Part shown: positions 45,091 through 54,595 of the stretch, piece by piece | How positions within the stretch are numbered: the first letter of the stretch is position 1 | Layout: every line of letters starts with the position of its first letter | Origin: Streptococcus macacae NCTC 11558 | Lineage (GTDB): Bacteria > Bacillota > Bacilli > Lactobacillales > Streptococcaceae | DNA: 64,000 bases | Direction of reading: 5' to 3' | NCBI RefSeq assembly: GCF_000187995.2 | Contig: NZ_AEUW02000001.1 | Span: 1,852,986 to 1,916,985, forward strand | Notes under the pieces: generated by a model | Told to the model about the DNA's origin: nothing | Database searches by the model: none | Seen by the model: the letters and a program-made list of their open reading frames with translations, nothing else | Made by a program: the position numbers and the translations under genes

Positions 45091-48000
45091 ATGGATATCA
45101 TTGTCCTAAAAGGCACCTATCGGCAAGTTTTAACGGTAGCAGAGACTGGTGAGCTGCCAGTCTCTGAACAGTTGACGGTTTTTCTCAAAGAGGGAGAACT
45201 GCATTATACTAGCGAAGGAAAGAGCGGTACGGTAGGGACAGGCCTTCGTATAGGTGATCTAGCTGTTTATCAAAAACCAAAAGAGGTTAGCTACTATGCT
45301 GTTAGTGATCAATCGCAGCTAACAATTGGCTCTCAGGCTGTTAGTTCTTTAGTGCCTTCTAATCCAGAGATTTTGCTCATTTTGGATCAAACGGCTTCTG
45401 GGGAATGGGAGCTGCAGAATCTAGGAGCCCCAGTTTATCTGAATAATCATTTGCTGCAAGGGAGTCAAACGTTGTCTTTTGGCTCAGAAATAGCTTTTGA
45501 TGACAGCTTGATTAAGGTTTTTCCAAAAGAGATCTGGGTATGGGGCTCCCTAACAGCAAGGGGCTTGCTAAAAACAACGGTTTCTAGTTATCATTATTAT
45601 GAAGATTATCCAGATTATCACCGCTCCCCGCGTTTAATCTATCGTTCCAGCGAGGATAAGGTAACGGTCAATGCGCCGCCGCAAGAACCCGCAAAGCCGC
45701 GTAATGAATTGATGCGAATGCTGCTTCCGCCCTTGGTTATGATTGGGGTCGTTGTTTTGATTTCTATTTTCCAGCCTAGGGGGATTTATATCTTTCTGTC
45801 AGTGGCTATGGGGATCACGACTGCTGTTTTTTCTGTTCAAAATTATTTTCGCAATAAGCGCGACTATAAGCAAAGTTTAGCCGATCGGATCTCAGCCTAT
45901 CATGCTTATCTTTCTGATAAATCTATCCAATTGACCCAATTGGCTAATGAACAGCGTTCAGGTCAGTTTTACCATTATCCGGATATCTCAATGTTAAGTA
46001 CACTTGCTCAGGAATTTTCGCATCGTATTTATGAAAAAACCACCGAACAGTTTGATTTTCTGACCTACCGTTTAGGGCTGGGAGAAGTCCCTACTAGCTA
46101 TCAGCTCAGCTATTCTCAGCAGGAGCGCTCAGGTGTTAAAGATCCCTTGGAAGCAGAAGGTTTTGAGCTTTACCAAAGCCATAAAATTCTAAAAGATATG
46201 CCTGTTTTGGCCAATCTGATGCATGGTCCGGTTGGCTATGTGGGAGAGCGTTCTTTGGTGCTTGAACAGCTTGGGCTTTTAGTTCACCAACTGGCTTTTT
46301 TTCATTCTTATCATGATTTACGTTTGATAACGATTATGCCTGAATCTGAGAAAGAGCAGTGGGAGTGGATGCGCTGGCTGCCCCACGCGGCGCTTGAAGG
46401 AATTAACGTCCGAGGGTTTGTCTATAATCAGCGTACCAGAGATCAGGTGCTCAACAGCTTAATGCAGGTATTGAAGCAGCGTCAGCTCCAAAGAGACAGT
46501 TCAGGCCCTAATCAAGAGCTTCGCTTTTCTCCGCATTATGTCGTTTTGATTACAGATGAGTCCTTGGTGATGGATCATGTTATCATGGAGTATTTTGCCA
46601 AGGATCCGACATCTTTAGGCTGCAGTTTGATTTTTGTTCAGGATATTATGCGTTCGCTGTCAGAAAATGTTCAGACAGTAGTACGTGTCAAAGACCAGCT
46701 GACTGGAGAGCTTGTGATGGAAGAAGGTGCTCTGAAAGAGCAGAATTTTAGTCTAGAGCATTTTCCAAAAGGATATGATAAAGAAAGCCTGAGCCGCCGA
46801 TTAGCGCCTCTCAATCACTTGACAACACTTAAGTCGGCCATTCCAGACAATGTCAGTTTCTTAGAGATGTATAGAGCCGAGCGAGCGGAAGATTTGGCTA
46901 TTTTGTCACGCTGGCAATCGCATTCTCCGCATCAGTCTATGGCGGTTCCCTTGGGCTTACGCGGAAGAGATGATGATGTGATGCTGGACTTGCACGAACG
47001 TGCGCACGGTCCGCACGGCTTGATTGCAGGGACAACCGGATCTGGTAAGTCTGAGCTGATTCAGTCTTATATCCTCAGCTTAGCTGTCAATTTCCACCCG
47101 CATGATGTCGCCTTTCTCTTGATTGACTATAAAGGCGGCGGAATGGCCAATCTCTTTAAGGACTTACCGCATGTCTTGGGGATGATTACCAACTTAGACG
47201 GCAATCAAGCCATGCGCGCTTTAGCTTCCATCAAAGCGGAAAATAAGCGGCGCCAGCGTCTGTTTGCCCAGGCAGGGGTCAATCATATCCATGCTTATCA
47301 AAAGAAATATAAGCAAGGCGAGGTCAAGGAACCGCTGCCGCATTTGATCATTATCAGTGATGAGTTTGCGGAGCTTAAAAACGAACAGCCGGACTTTATC
47401 AGCGAGCTGGTGTCCACAGCTCGCATTGGGCGTTCTTTGGGGGTTAATCTGATTTTGGCGACACAAAAGCCCGCAGGTGTGGTCAATGATCAGATCTGGT
47501 CCAACTCCAACTTTCGTATAGCGCTTAAGGTGGCAGATAAGGCCGATTCACAGGAGATGCTTCATACACCGGATGCCGCTGACATTAGGCAGGCAGGGCG
47601 GGCTTATTTGCAGGTCGGCAATAACGAAGTTTATGAGCTCTTTCAAAGTGCTTGGTCGGGGGCAGACTATCAGCCTGATAAGGACGATCAGGGGATTGTT
47701 GATGAGACGATTTCGCTGATCAATCCGTTAGGCCAGTATGAAGCTCTCAATAAGGATTTATCTGGATTAGATGAAGCCGCTGAAATCCGAGAGATACCGA
47801 CAGAGCTGGAAGTGGTGGTGGACCACATTCAAGAAGTGGTGCAACATGAGCAGATCGCCCCATTAGCGCAGCCTTGGCTGCCGCCGCTTGGCGAAAGGAT
47901 TTATTTGGAGAAGCTGCTGGCTTCTGGCCGCTTCAGTGCTTATGATGCCCTTATTGGGGCAGTTGACCTCCCTAGCCAGCAGACTCAGAAAACAGCTTTG

Positions 48001-49449
48001 TACAATCCTGTCACCCAAGGAAATTTAATTCTGCTGTCTCAGCCTGGCATGGGAAAATCTACTTTTTTACAAACTTTGACAATGTCATTAGCAATGCGCC
48101 ATACTCCTGAGGAAGTCCAGTTTTATTTATTGGATTTTGGGACTAATGGCTTACTGCCGCTGCGGCAGCTCCCTCATACGGCTGATTTTATGACATCAGA
48201 TGATGAAGAGAAATTATCAAAATTTATAAAACGTATGAATAATCTGCTGGCTGAGCGTAAAAACTTCTTACAGGAACAAGGAGTTGCCAACAGTACAATG
48301 TACCGAGAACTAGGGAATTCTTATCCGCAAATCATGGTGATGATAGACAACTATGAAGGCCATAAGGACAGTTCTTTAGCGGATCAATTAGATGCTTTGG
48401 TTCATGTTTTAACCCGTGATGGAAACAGCTTAGGCATTACGGTCGTTATGACAGCTTCGCGCTTGTCCACTCTTAAAGGCAGTCTACAGTCCAATATGCG
48501 AGAGCGTTTGGCTTTGAAGATGGCTGAAGATAATGATGTCAGAACCATTATTGGCAAATATGATTATAAACTGGAAGATATTCCGGGACGCGGTTTGATA
48601 CGCTATCCCGATCCAGAAGTTTTCCAAGTGGCTTTGCCAGCCAGCGGTATGACTAGCCAAGAAGTTCTCATCAATCTTCAAAATAAAATTACTCAGATAG
48701 ACAATGCTTGGACAGGTATCCGTCCAGCTGCGATTCCGCTCGTTCCAGAAGTTGTGCACTTTTCAGATTTCATGGCTAAATCCAGTGTTGTCAATGCTTT
48801 CCAGCATGGAGAACTGCCTCTAGGGCTTAGTATGGAAACTGTTGAAAGTGTCTCTATCCCTTTGGCACGTCTCAAACAAGCAGCTTATATTGCAGATAAT
48901 GAGGAACATTTGATGATGATCACAAGCCATTTGGTGGCTGTTCTCAGTTCTCTGCCAAATAGTTCGGTCATGCTCTTTGATACGGAAGATCAGTATGATC
49001 ATTTGGCGGAGCACGTTAGAACATATGTTCCTACGACTGACAAAGCTATGCAAAAACGTTTAGCGCAGCTTATTTTGGAATTAAAACAGCGTGAAACCTT
49101 AGATAAGGAAACGGATTACAAAGAATGGTTTGGTATTATTCCAGATTTGGAACATTTCGTGGAACAAAGCCAACTGAGTCTCACACAGCTAACGACTATC
49201 TTTGAGCGTGGCTCCAAGGTTAAGATGCATCTCTTTATCGGGGGTCATAAAAACTATCTGGGAATTAGCGGAGATGTCACAGCGAAATACGTTCGCCAAC
49301 ATGCCAGCCATATTCTATTTGGGATGCGGATGCTTGATCAGAATTTCCTGCCGAAGCAGTTCAATTCTAAAGAACCTTACTTAGAGACTGATACGGTTTA
49401 TCTGCATGATCGCCGGCAGGAACAATTACTCAAAATCACAAGAGACTAA
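45091..49449 (+). CDS. essC: Type VII secretion ATPase EssC
   Basis: Motor of the secretion system, 1452 residues. Tandem FHA-like domains (about 1-190) lead to two membrane helices (about 208-250). FtsK/SpoIIIE-type ATPase 1 has GTTGSGKS (about 647-654) and LLIDYKGGGM; ATPase 2 has QPGMGKST (about 984-991). A third, degenerate ATPase module lies at about 1250-1452. The variable C terminus usually matches the local effectors, here the LXG array that follows. The next gene starts 18 nt downstream. Confidence 0.97.
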   Translation: MDIIVLKGTYRQVLTVAETGELPVSEQLTVFLKEGELHYTSEGKSGTVGTGLRIGDLAVYQKPKEVSYYAVSDQSQLTIGSQAVSSLVPSNPEILLILDQTASGEWELQNLGAPVYLNNHLLQGSQTLSFGSEIAFDDSLIKVFPKEIWVWGSLTARGLLKTTVSSYHYYEDYPDYHRSPRLIYRSSEDKVTVNAPPQEPAKPRNELMRMLLPPLVMIGVVVLISIFQPRGIYIFLSVAMGITTAVFSVQNYFRNKRDYKQSLADRISAYHAYLSDKSIQLTQLANEQRSGQFYHYPDISMLSTLAQEFSHRIYEKTTEQFDFLTYRLGLGEVPTSYQLSYSQQERSGVKDPLEAEGFELYQSHKILKDMPVLANLMHGPVGYVGERSLVLEQLGLLVHQLAFFHSYHDLRLITIMPESEKEQWEWMRWLPHAALEGINVRGFVYNQRTRDQVLNSLMQVLKQRQLQRDSSGPNQELRFSPHYVVLITDESLVMDHVIMEYFAKDPTSLGCSLIFVQDIMRSLSENVQTVVRVKDQLTGELVMEEGALKEQNFSLEHFPKGYDKESLSRRLAPLNHLTTLKSAIPDNVSFLEMYRAERAEDLAILSRWQSHSPHQSMAVPLGLRGRDDDVMLDLHERAHGPHGLIAGTTGSGKSELIQSYILSLAVNFHPHDVAFLLIDYKGGGMANLFKDLPHVLGMITNLDGNQAMRALASIKAENKRRQRLFAQAGVNHIHAYQKKYKQGEVKEPLPHLIIISDEFAELKNEQPDFISELVSTARIGRSLGVNLILATQKPAGVVNDQIWSNSNFRIALKVADKADSQEMLHTPDAADIRQAGRAYLQVGNNEVYELFQSAWSGADYQPDKDDQGIVDETISLINPLGQYEALNKDLSGLDEAAEIREIPTELEVVVDHIQEVVQHEQIAPLAQPWLPPLGERIYLEKLLASGRFSAYDALIGAVDLPSQQTQKTALYNPVTQGNLILLSQPGMGKSTFLQTLTMSLAMRHTPEEVQFYLLDFGTNGLLPLRQLPHTADFMTSDDEEKLSKFIKRMNNLLAERKNFLQEQGVANSTMYRELGNSYPQIMVMIDNYEGHKDSSLADQLDALVHVLTRDGNSLGITVVMTASRLSTLKGSLQSNMRERLALKMAEDNDVRTIIGKYDYKLEDIPGRGLIRYPDPEVFQVALPASGMTSQEVLINLQNKITQIDNAWTGIRPAAIPLVPEVVHFSDFMAKSSVVNAFQHGELPLGLSMETVESVSIPLARLKQAAYIADNEEHLMMITSHLVAVLSSLPNSSVMLFDTEDQYDHLAEHVRTYVPTTDKAMQKRLAQLILELKQRETLDKETDYKEWFGIIPDLEHFVEQSQLSLTQLTTIFERGSKVKMHLFIGGHKNYLGISGDVTAKYVRQHASHILFGMRMLDQNFLPKQFNSKEPYLETDTVYLHDRRQEQLLKITRD

Positions 49450-49467
49450 GAGGAGAACAATTCATTT

Positions 49468-49848
49468 ATGGGACAAATCAAATCAGATGCTGGGGCAGCC
49501 AGCACTATTGCGACAAACATAAATACGGGAACGGCAACGGTTCTGGGTTACAGTGCTGCTACTAAAGATGGAGATTCCACCATTACAGGCAATGTTAGCA
49601 ATGCCTCTCCCTTGATAGACAGTCTGTCTAACAGTGCTAATCAGATAGCCACAGGGATTGAAAGCTTTTCAGACTGTGTGACCCAAATTGACAGTCATTT
49701 TCAGGAAAAGGATTCGGAGATAGCCAGTGCCGTCTCTGGTCTGACGGGCTGGAGTTCAGATGTTGCCCGGACGAACCGCAGCAATGGAGCCAATGCCAAT
49801 GGTACAGGTGTTCCAGCTGTTGCTTCTGATTCAGCAGCCTTTAATTAA
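49468..49848 (+). CDS. Small WXG100-like T7SS protein (TIGR04197/Lap1-like)
   Basis: Helical protein of 126 residues, beginning MGQIKSDAGAASTIATNINTG, with paired helices and no WxG turn. It resembles the SACOL2603/TIGR04197 family of T7SS effectors, some of which (Lap1) bind the LXG domain for export. It lies between essC and the first plus-strand LXG gene, 23 nt from the latter. It is the only Lap1-like gene in the window, so it may serve all four LXG proteins. Family by recollection. Confidence 0.72.
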   Translation: MGQIKSDAGAASTIATNINTGTATVLGYSAATKDGDSTITGNVSNASPLIDSLSNSANQIATGIESFSDCVTQIDSHFQEKDSEIASAVSGLTGWSSDVARTNRSNGANANGTGVPAVASDSAAFN

Positions 49849-49871
49849 AGGGCTTAGAAAGGATAATTATT

Positions 49872-50487
49872 ATGGTCAAAATGGTATTAGGGAGCTCTGA
49901 TACCCAAGCCAGCTCAGTAGGAACGCTTGCTGATAATTATAAGGCTGGTTTTGAACAGCTGGTCAAATCCATAGACCAGCTGGCTAATGAAGACAGGCTG
50001 TCTGGTTCGGCCTACAGTAATATCAAGAACTATGGCAGCAGTGTGGTCAAGCCTTTAGCCCAAGCCTTTGTCCTTCTGGCAGAGGCGGCTAAGGCCGATA
50101 TCAAGAAGCTGCCGGATGAATACCGTGCCAGTGTCGGCAATGAGGATTTGGATGAAGAGACCTTAACAGCTCAGATCCATGCCTTGAACTCTACGCTTGC
50201 TACCAACCGCGCGACTAAAACGGCTATGAAACGCGTTGACAGCGCTGCGGATACGCAGTCTTTCGATCAGGCGATTAGTGCTGATGAGGGGACTAAGCGG
50301 GATTTGGAAGAGAAGCTGCGCAAGCTCCGGGAGTACGATGCCAAATCTTCTGGTTTTTTCAACGATATTGCAGGCTTAGAGAGTGCGGTCAATACGGGGC
50401 TTTCTCAGCTGCAAAGCGGGATCTCAGGTTTTAACGGTACATTCACCCTGCCCAGTAAGAAGGAGTTGGCCTGGACCAAGACGATTA
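49872..50487 (+). repeat. Shared LXG 5' repeat, right copy 1
   Basis: Near-identical to the start of the other LXG genes and inverted relative to 38246-38861. The two flank the whole secretion core. Confidence 0.9.
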
Positions 50488-51449
50488 AGTCCCAGTGGGA
50501 AAAGCGGGAGGCTTATCAGAGAGCTGTCGCTAAAGTCAATAAGGGCGAAGCTCTTAATGCTAAAGACGCTAAGGCGATTAAGGCTTACCAAAAGGCGCAT
50601 CCCAATATCAAGTTAGATGAGAAAGTTAAAAGGGCGCTAAAGCAGCAGGAAAATCAGAAAACTCTCTATGAACAGTTTAAAGATGTGATGGGGAGCAATG
50701 AAGCCAAACGGCTCAGTCAGGTTATGGCTCTGCTTCCTAAAAACTTCACCAAGGCTGTCCTTAAGTCGGACGGTTTGTGGGAGATTTTAGCGGCTGTGGA
50801 GAAAACAGGCGCTAAAGGAGATAAGTTTGTAACAGCGGTTCTAAGCGGTCTGTCCAAGTACGAAAGCATGGGGAAATTCGGTGAGAAATTCTCCAAAGGC
50901 TTCAAGTATCTGGAGAAAGCAGCCAGCCCCGTCAAATCAGCTGCCAAATGGGGCTTAGAAAAAGTGACTGGCTTCAAATCTTTAGAAGAGGCTGTCAAAA
51001 CCGGTAAGAATTTTGTCGGTGAGGCCAAATTTTTAGGGAAAGGCATCAAGTTTTTAGGCAAAGTCGGGACAGTTGCGACGGTTGCCGAACTAGGCATTAG
51101 CGGAGTCTCTAGCGGTGTCGATGAGTATCGAAAAACAGGGAATGTCGGAAAAGCAGTTGGCAAAGGAGCTCTTTCTGCTGTTTCCAGTGTCGGACCTTTA
51201 GAGGGGGCTACATTGGGTGCTGCGGTAGGAAGTGCGGTTCCTATATTCGGAACAACTGCTGGTGCAGTGGTAGGAGCTGGTATAGGAGTGGGGATCCAAG
51301 TCATTAAAATGATCGAACCTAAATTCTTTGATGATCCCGTAAAAGGAACGAAGAATATTATTGGTAAAGTTGGAAAGGGAATTAAAGGAGCAGCCAATGC
51401 TGTCTCCAATGCAATTGGTGGAGTCGGCAAGGCACTAGGATTTGGGTGA
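49872..51449 (+). CDS. LXG toxin 1 (right array)
   Basis: Predicted T7SSb effector of 525 residues. The LXG domain (about 1-205) is shared with the other copies. One ~45-residue AVxKxxxGEALNxxD...AYxxxHP repeat follows (about 217-262). The toxin region has a Gly/Ala-rich hydrophobic segment at about 440-480 (LGAAVGSAVPIFGTTAGAVVGAGIGVG), suggesting membrane insertion. It is nearly identical to LXG 2 up to about residue 278, then diverges. Its stop is 6 nt before a predicted immunity gene. Confidence 0.9.
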   Translation: MVKMVLGSSDTQASSVGTLADNYKAGFEQLVKSIDQLANEDRLSGSAYSNIKNYGSSVVKPLAQAFVLLAEAAKADIKKLPDEYRASVGNEDLDEETLTAQIHALNSTLATNRATKTAMKRVDSAADTQSFDQAISADEGTKRDLEEKLRKLREYDAKSSGFFNDIAGLESAVNTGLSQLQSGISGFNGTFTLPSKKELAWTKTIKSQWEKREAYQRAVAKVNKGEALNAKDAKAIKAYQKAHPNIKLDEKVKRALKQQENQKTLYEQFKDVMGSNEAKRLSQVMALLPKNFTKAVLKSDGLWEILAAVEKTGAKGDKFVTAVLSGLSKYESMGKFGEKFSKGFKYLEKAASPVKSAAKWGLEKVTGFKSLEEAVKTGKNFVGEAKFLGKGIKFLGKVGTVATVAELGISGVSSGVDEYRKTGNVGKAVGKGALSAVSSVGPLEGATLGAAVGSAVPIFGTTAGAVVGAGIGVGIQVIKMIEPKFFDDPVKGTKNIIGKVGKGIKGAANAVSNAIGGVGKALGFG

Positions 51450-51455
51450 TAGCTT

Positions 51456-52349
51456 ATGAAGAGAAAGTCTATTTTTAAAGCATCATTTGAAGAGAGTCTT
51501 AATCTAGAAGATGATGGTTTTTTGCAGTTTCAGAAAAGGGATGTTTTCTCTAAGTTAGAGAAATATTATAAAGCAGGTAGACCAACTATAAGAATCAGAA
51601 TACAAAACATAATTTCAACTCTTGTTGGACCTATTTTTATAAACTTTATGTTTCTAGTTTTTTCACTATCTTTACACGAGTCCAATCCTAAAGATTTGAC
51701 AATTCCCATATCCCGATTTGCTTTATTAACAACAGAGGTGTATTTAATTTGCTTCTTACTTTGGATATTTCTGATAATACTTGGTAAAACTTTTAGAAAG
51801 GGATACATACTACCCTATCGCAATCATTTTCATGCTATTACGTTTATAATTTGGTTTAGTTTAGAGCTTAATTTATTAGCAATTGATGTCTCCCTACCGG
51901 CTTTATCTCTTTGGGGAATTCTTGCTATCTTTGGCTTGATGTTACTCTTAGCCTATGTCATGTTTACCGGCAGAGTTAGACGCCTCAAAACTCTTCTGTA
52001 TGGAACAGATGTTTCTCCTAGCTTAAGTGATAAAATAGCCAGTAAGCTAGCTGTTTATGGAATGGGGATTTTAGGCTTTGGTGTTATTATCAATTTTATT
52101 TTAAAAAGTTTTTCTATAAAATTTTCAACTTCAATGGAAGGTTTAGGCCTTTTTCTGACTTGGATTGTTTTGAATGTGGCTATCATTGCGATGCTTGTAT
52201 TTCTGGAATTACCTTGTTATCTTCAAGCCTACTACAAATGGAAATACCCAGAGGAATACCGCGAGTGGGAAGGTAAAAGCTTAGAAGAATGGTATGGCAA
52301 AAAGTATCTGAAAAAGCATCCAGAACTGCTGAAAAAGGGGTTGCAGTAA
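51456..52349 (+). CDS. Multi-pass membrane protein, probable LXG 1 immunity (family A1)
   Basis: Membrane protein of 297 residues with about six helices. A conserved N terminus (SIFKASFEESLNLEDDGFLQFQK) and a conserved C terminus (YYKWKYPEEYREWEGKSLEEWYGKKYLKKHPEL) frame a variable membrane core. It begins 6 nt after LXG 1, the position of a cognate immunity gene. I recognise no named family with confidence; TipE-type immunity to TelE-like toxins is the closest idea. Confidence 0.68.
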   Translation: MKRKSIFKASFEESLNLEDDGFLQFQKRDVFSKLEKYYKAGRPTIRIRIQNIISTLVGPIFINFMFLVFSLSLHESNPKDLTIPISRFALLTTEVYLICFLLWIFLIILGKTFRKGYILPYRNHFHAITFIIWFSLELNLLAIDVSLPALSLWGILAIFGLMLLLAYVMFTGRVRRLKTLLYGTDVSPSLSDKIASKLAVYGMGILGFGVIINFILKSFSIKFSTSMEGLGLFLTWIVLNVAIIAMLVFLELPCYLQAYYKWKYPEEYREWEGKSLEEWYGKKYLKKHPELLKKGLQ

Positions 52350-52357
52350 TTAAAGAT

Positions 52358-53248
52358 ATGACGAAAGAATCACTATTTCAAGCCAGTTTTGAAGAAAGCC
52401 TCAATCTGGAAGATGATGGATTTCTTCAATATCAATTAAAAGAACAAGATAAGAAATTAGCCAAATTTCCTAAAAAAGGATATTTTTCTTTAAAAACTAG
52501 ACTTATTAGTTTAGTGCTAACACTTCTTTTTCCAATTGGGCTCAATTTTATATTGGTACCTATTCTTATGGTGTTACGAGATGATGCTGAAAATTTAACA
52601 ATACCAATATCCAAACATGAATTATTAACAGTTGAAGTTTATTTCTGCTGTTTACTAATATGGTTAGTATTTGTACTAATTGGAAAAAGAATAAAAAGGC
52701 TATACCTTTTTCCATATCGGTTTCATTTTCATACTATAACTTATTTGATTTGGTTGGTTCTAGAGTTTGATTTAGCTGGAATAGAACTCACCTTACCAAC
52801 ATTAACTGTATGGGGAATTTTAATTTTTTTTATGGCAATATTATTATTAGGATATTGGATGTTTGGAATTAAATATCGTAGCATAAGAAAACTTTTATAT
52901 GCAGAAAAGTCCGCTATCACAATACAAAATAAAGTTGCTAAAATATTGTCTATTTATGGCACAGGTATCTTAGGGTTAGCGGTACTTATTAAGCAATTTT
53001 TTTCAATTTTCACAAGTGGATTTTCTGATTCATTAAAAGGTTTGGGATTACTATTAACCTGGTTTATTGCCAATTTAGCTATCATTGCGATGCTTATTTT
53101 TCTAGAATTTCCCTATTTTCTCCAAGCCTACTACAAATGGAAATACCCAGAGGAATACCGTGAATGGGAAGGTAAAAGCTTAGAAGAATGGTATGGCAAA
53201 AAGTATTTGAAAAAGCATCCAGAACTGCTGAAAAAGGGATTGCAGTAA
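52358..53248 (+). CDS. Multi-pass membrane protein, probable immunity paralogue (family A2)
   Basis: Paralogue of 296 residues with the same conserved ends and a strongly different membrane core, including LLSIYGTGILGLAVLIKQF. The ATG at 52358 is chosen because the protein then begins MTKESLFQASFEE like its relatives; an upstream frame start lies inside family A1. It follows A1 by 8 nt. It may protect against a related toxin. Confidence 0.65.
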   Translation: MTKESLFQASFEESLNLEDDGFLQYQLKEQDKKLAKFPKKGYFSLKTRLISLVLTLLFPIGLNFILVPILMVLRDDAENLTIPISKHELLTVEVYFCCLLIWLVFVLIGKRIKRLYLFPYRFHFHTITYLIWLVLEFDLAGIELTLPTLTVWGILIFFMAILLLGYWMFGIKYRSIRKLLYAEKSAITIQNKVAKILSIYGTGILGLAVLIKQFFSIFTSGFSDSLKGLGLLLTWFIANLAIIAMLIFLEFPYFLQAYYKWKYPEEYREWEGKSLEEWYGKKYLKKHPELLKKGLQ

Positions 53249-53256
53249 TTAAAGAT

Positions 53257-54144
53257 ATGACGAAAGAATCACTATTTCAGGCCAGTTTTGAAGAGAGTCT
53301 TAATCTAGAAGATGATGGTTTTTTGCAGTTTCAGAAAAAGGATTATTACAATAAGCTTGGCAAAGCCTTTAAGAGAGGTAAACCAAACTTTTGGTTTACC
53401 ATTCAGAGCTTAATTCTTACCTTCCTTTTTCCTGTTGGTACGAATTTCATGTTCCTTGTTTTTTCACTATCTTTACATGATTCTAATCCTAAAGACTTGA
53501 GATTACCTATTTCCCCATATCCTTTACTAACAATTGAAGTTTACCTCATTTGCCTCTTGATATGGTTAATACTAGTGCTAATTGGCAAGCTCTTTAGACG
53601 AACCTATATCTTAGCTTACCGCTATCGTTTTCATGTCATTACTTTTATTATTTGGTTAGGTTTAGAACTTGATTTATTAGCAATTGATGTCTCCCTACCG
53701 GCTTTATCTCTTTGGGGAATTCTTGCTATCTTTGGCTTGATGTTACTCTTAGCCTATGTCATGTTTACCGGCAGAGTTAGACGCCTCAAAACTCTTCTGT
53801 ATGGAACAGATGTTTCTCCTAGCTTAAGTGATAAAATAGCCAGTAAGCTAGCTATTTATGGAATGGGGATTTTAGGCTTTGGTGTTATGATCAACATTAT
53901 TTTAAAAAGTTTTTCTATAAAATTTTCAACTTCAATGGAAGGTTTAGGCCTTTTTTTAACATGGATTCTTTTGAACATAGCACTTATTGCAATACTCACC
54001 TTTATGGAATTACCTTTCTTTTTAGAAGCCTACTACAAATGGAAATATCCAGAAGAATACCGCGAATGGGAAGGTAAAAGCTTAGAAGAATGGTATGGCA
54101 AAAAATATTTGAAAAAACATAAGGAGTTATTAAACAATGAATAA
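53257..54144 (+). CDS. Multi-pass membrane protein, probable immunity paralogue (family A3)
   Basis: Paralogue of 295 residues. About residues 138-220 are almost identical at DNA level to A1 (51885-52150 region), while the first helices differ, so the gene is a mosaic. It ends in KKHKELLNNE rather than KKHPELLKKGLQ. The stop overlaps the start of the DUF4176-like gene by 8 nt. Confidence 0.65.
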   Translation: MTKESLFQASFEESLNLEDDGFLQFQKKDYYNKLGKAFKRGKPNFWFTIQSLILTFLFPVGTNFMFLVFSLSLHDSNPKDLRLPISPYPLLTIEVYLICLLIWLILVLIGKLFRRTYILAYRYRFHVITFIIWLGLELDLLAIDVSLPALSLWGILAIFGLMLLLAYVMFTGRVRRLKTLLYGTDVSPSLSDKIASKLAIYGMGILGFGVMINIILKSFSIKFSTSMEGLGLFLTWILLNIALIAILTFMELPFFLEAYYKWKYPEEYREWEGKSLEEWYGKKYLKKHKELLNNE

Positions 54145-54442
54145 ATCAAAAGACTTACTGCCTTTAGGCAGTATCGTGTACTTGGAAGAAGGCACACAAA
54201 AGCTAGTGATTGTCGGCCGCGGTGTGATCTTTGATGATCCGGATACTAATGAGCAAGTATTGGCGGATTACATGGGGGTGCTTTACCCTCAAGGCTTCCA
54301 AACGGAGTCTACCCTCTTTTTCCAGCATGACAATATTGATCAGGTGGTCTTTGAAGGTTACAGTGACGAAGAAGAGGAACGCTTTATGGCAGTTTATCAT
54401 GACTGGGAAGCTGACCTCACGGTTCCTAGAAAAGAAATTTAA
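54137..54442 (+). CDS. DUF4176-like small T7SS-associated protein, copy 1
   Basis: Soluble protein of 101 residues, beginning MNKSKDLLPLGSIVYLEEGTQKLVIVGRG, with FFQHDNIDQVVFEGYSDEEEERF. It differs from the copy at 58004 by a single residue (Gln/Pro near residue 36). It sits upstream of LXG 2, as a partner protein would. Function is inferred from association with LXG genes. Confidence 0.72.
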   Translation: MNKSKDLLPLGSIVYLEEGTQKLVIVGRGVIFDDPDTNEQVLADYMGVLYPQGFQTESTLFFQHDNIDQVVFEGYSDEEEERFMAVYHDWEADLTVPRKEI

Positions 54443-54595
54443 TGATAGTGTTAAGCAGTCAGTTCGCTGACTTCTTAATCTAAAAGTTTCAGTTGGAAGT
54501 GCTGAGCTTTTAGGTTAGGAAAGCCATTCATTTACGTTCTTGTCTCAAATGACGGCTTGATTAATCAAAAACCAAGGAAAGGATAACTAACGATT
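54443..54595. other. Conserved non-coding segment before LXG 2
   Basis: This stretch is almost identical to 58310-58458 before LXG 3. CAGTCAGTTCGCTGACTTC includes a small hairpin. AAGGAAAGGATAA is the ribosome binding site for LXG 2. No gene is supported. Confidence 0.5.

Noticed and set aside
50717..51430. 237-codon minus-strand frame inside LXG 1
   Set aside because: Pro- and Thr-rich translation that mirrors the Gly/Ala-rich toxin tip on the plus strand; no start signal.
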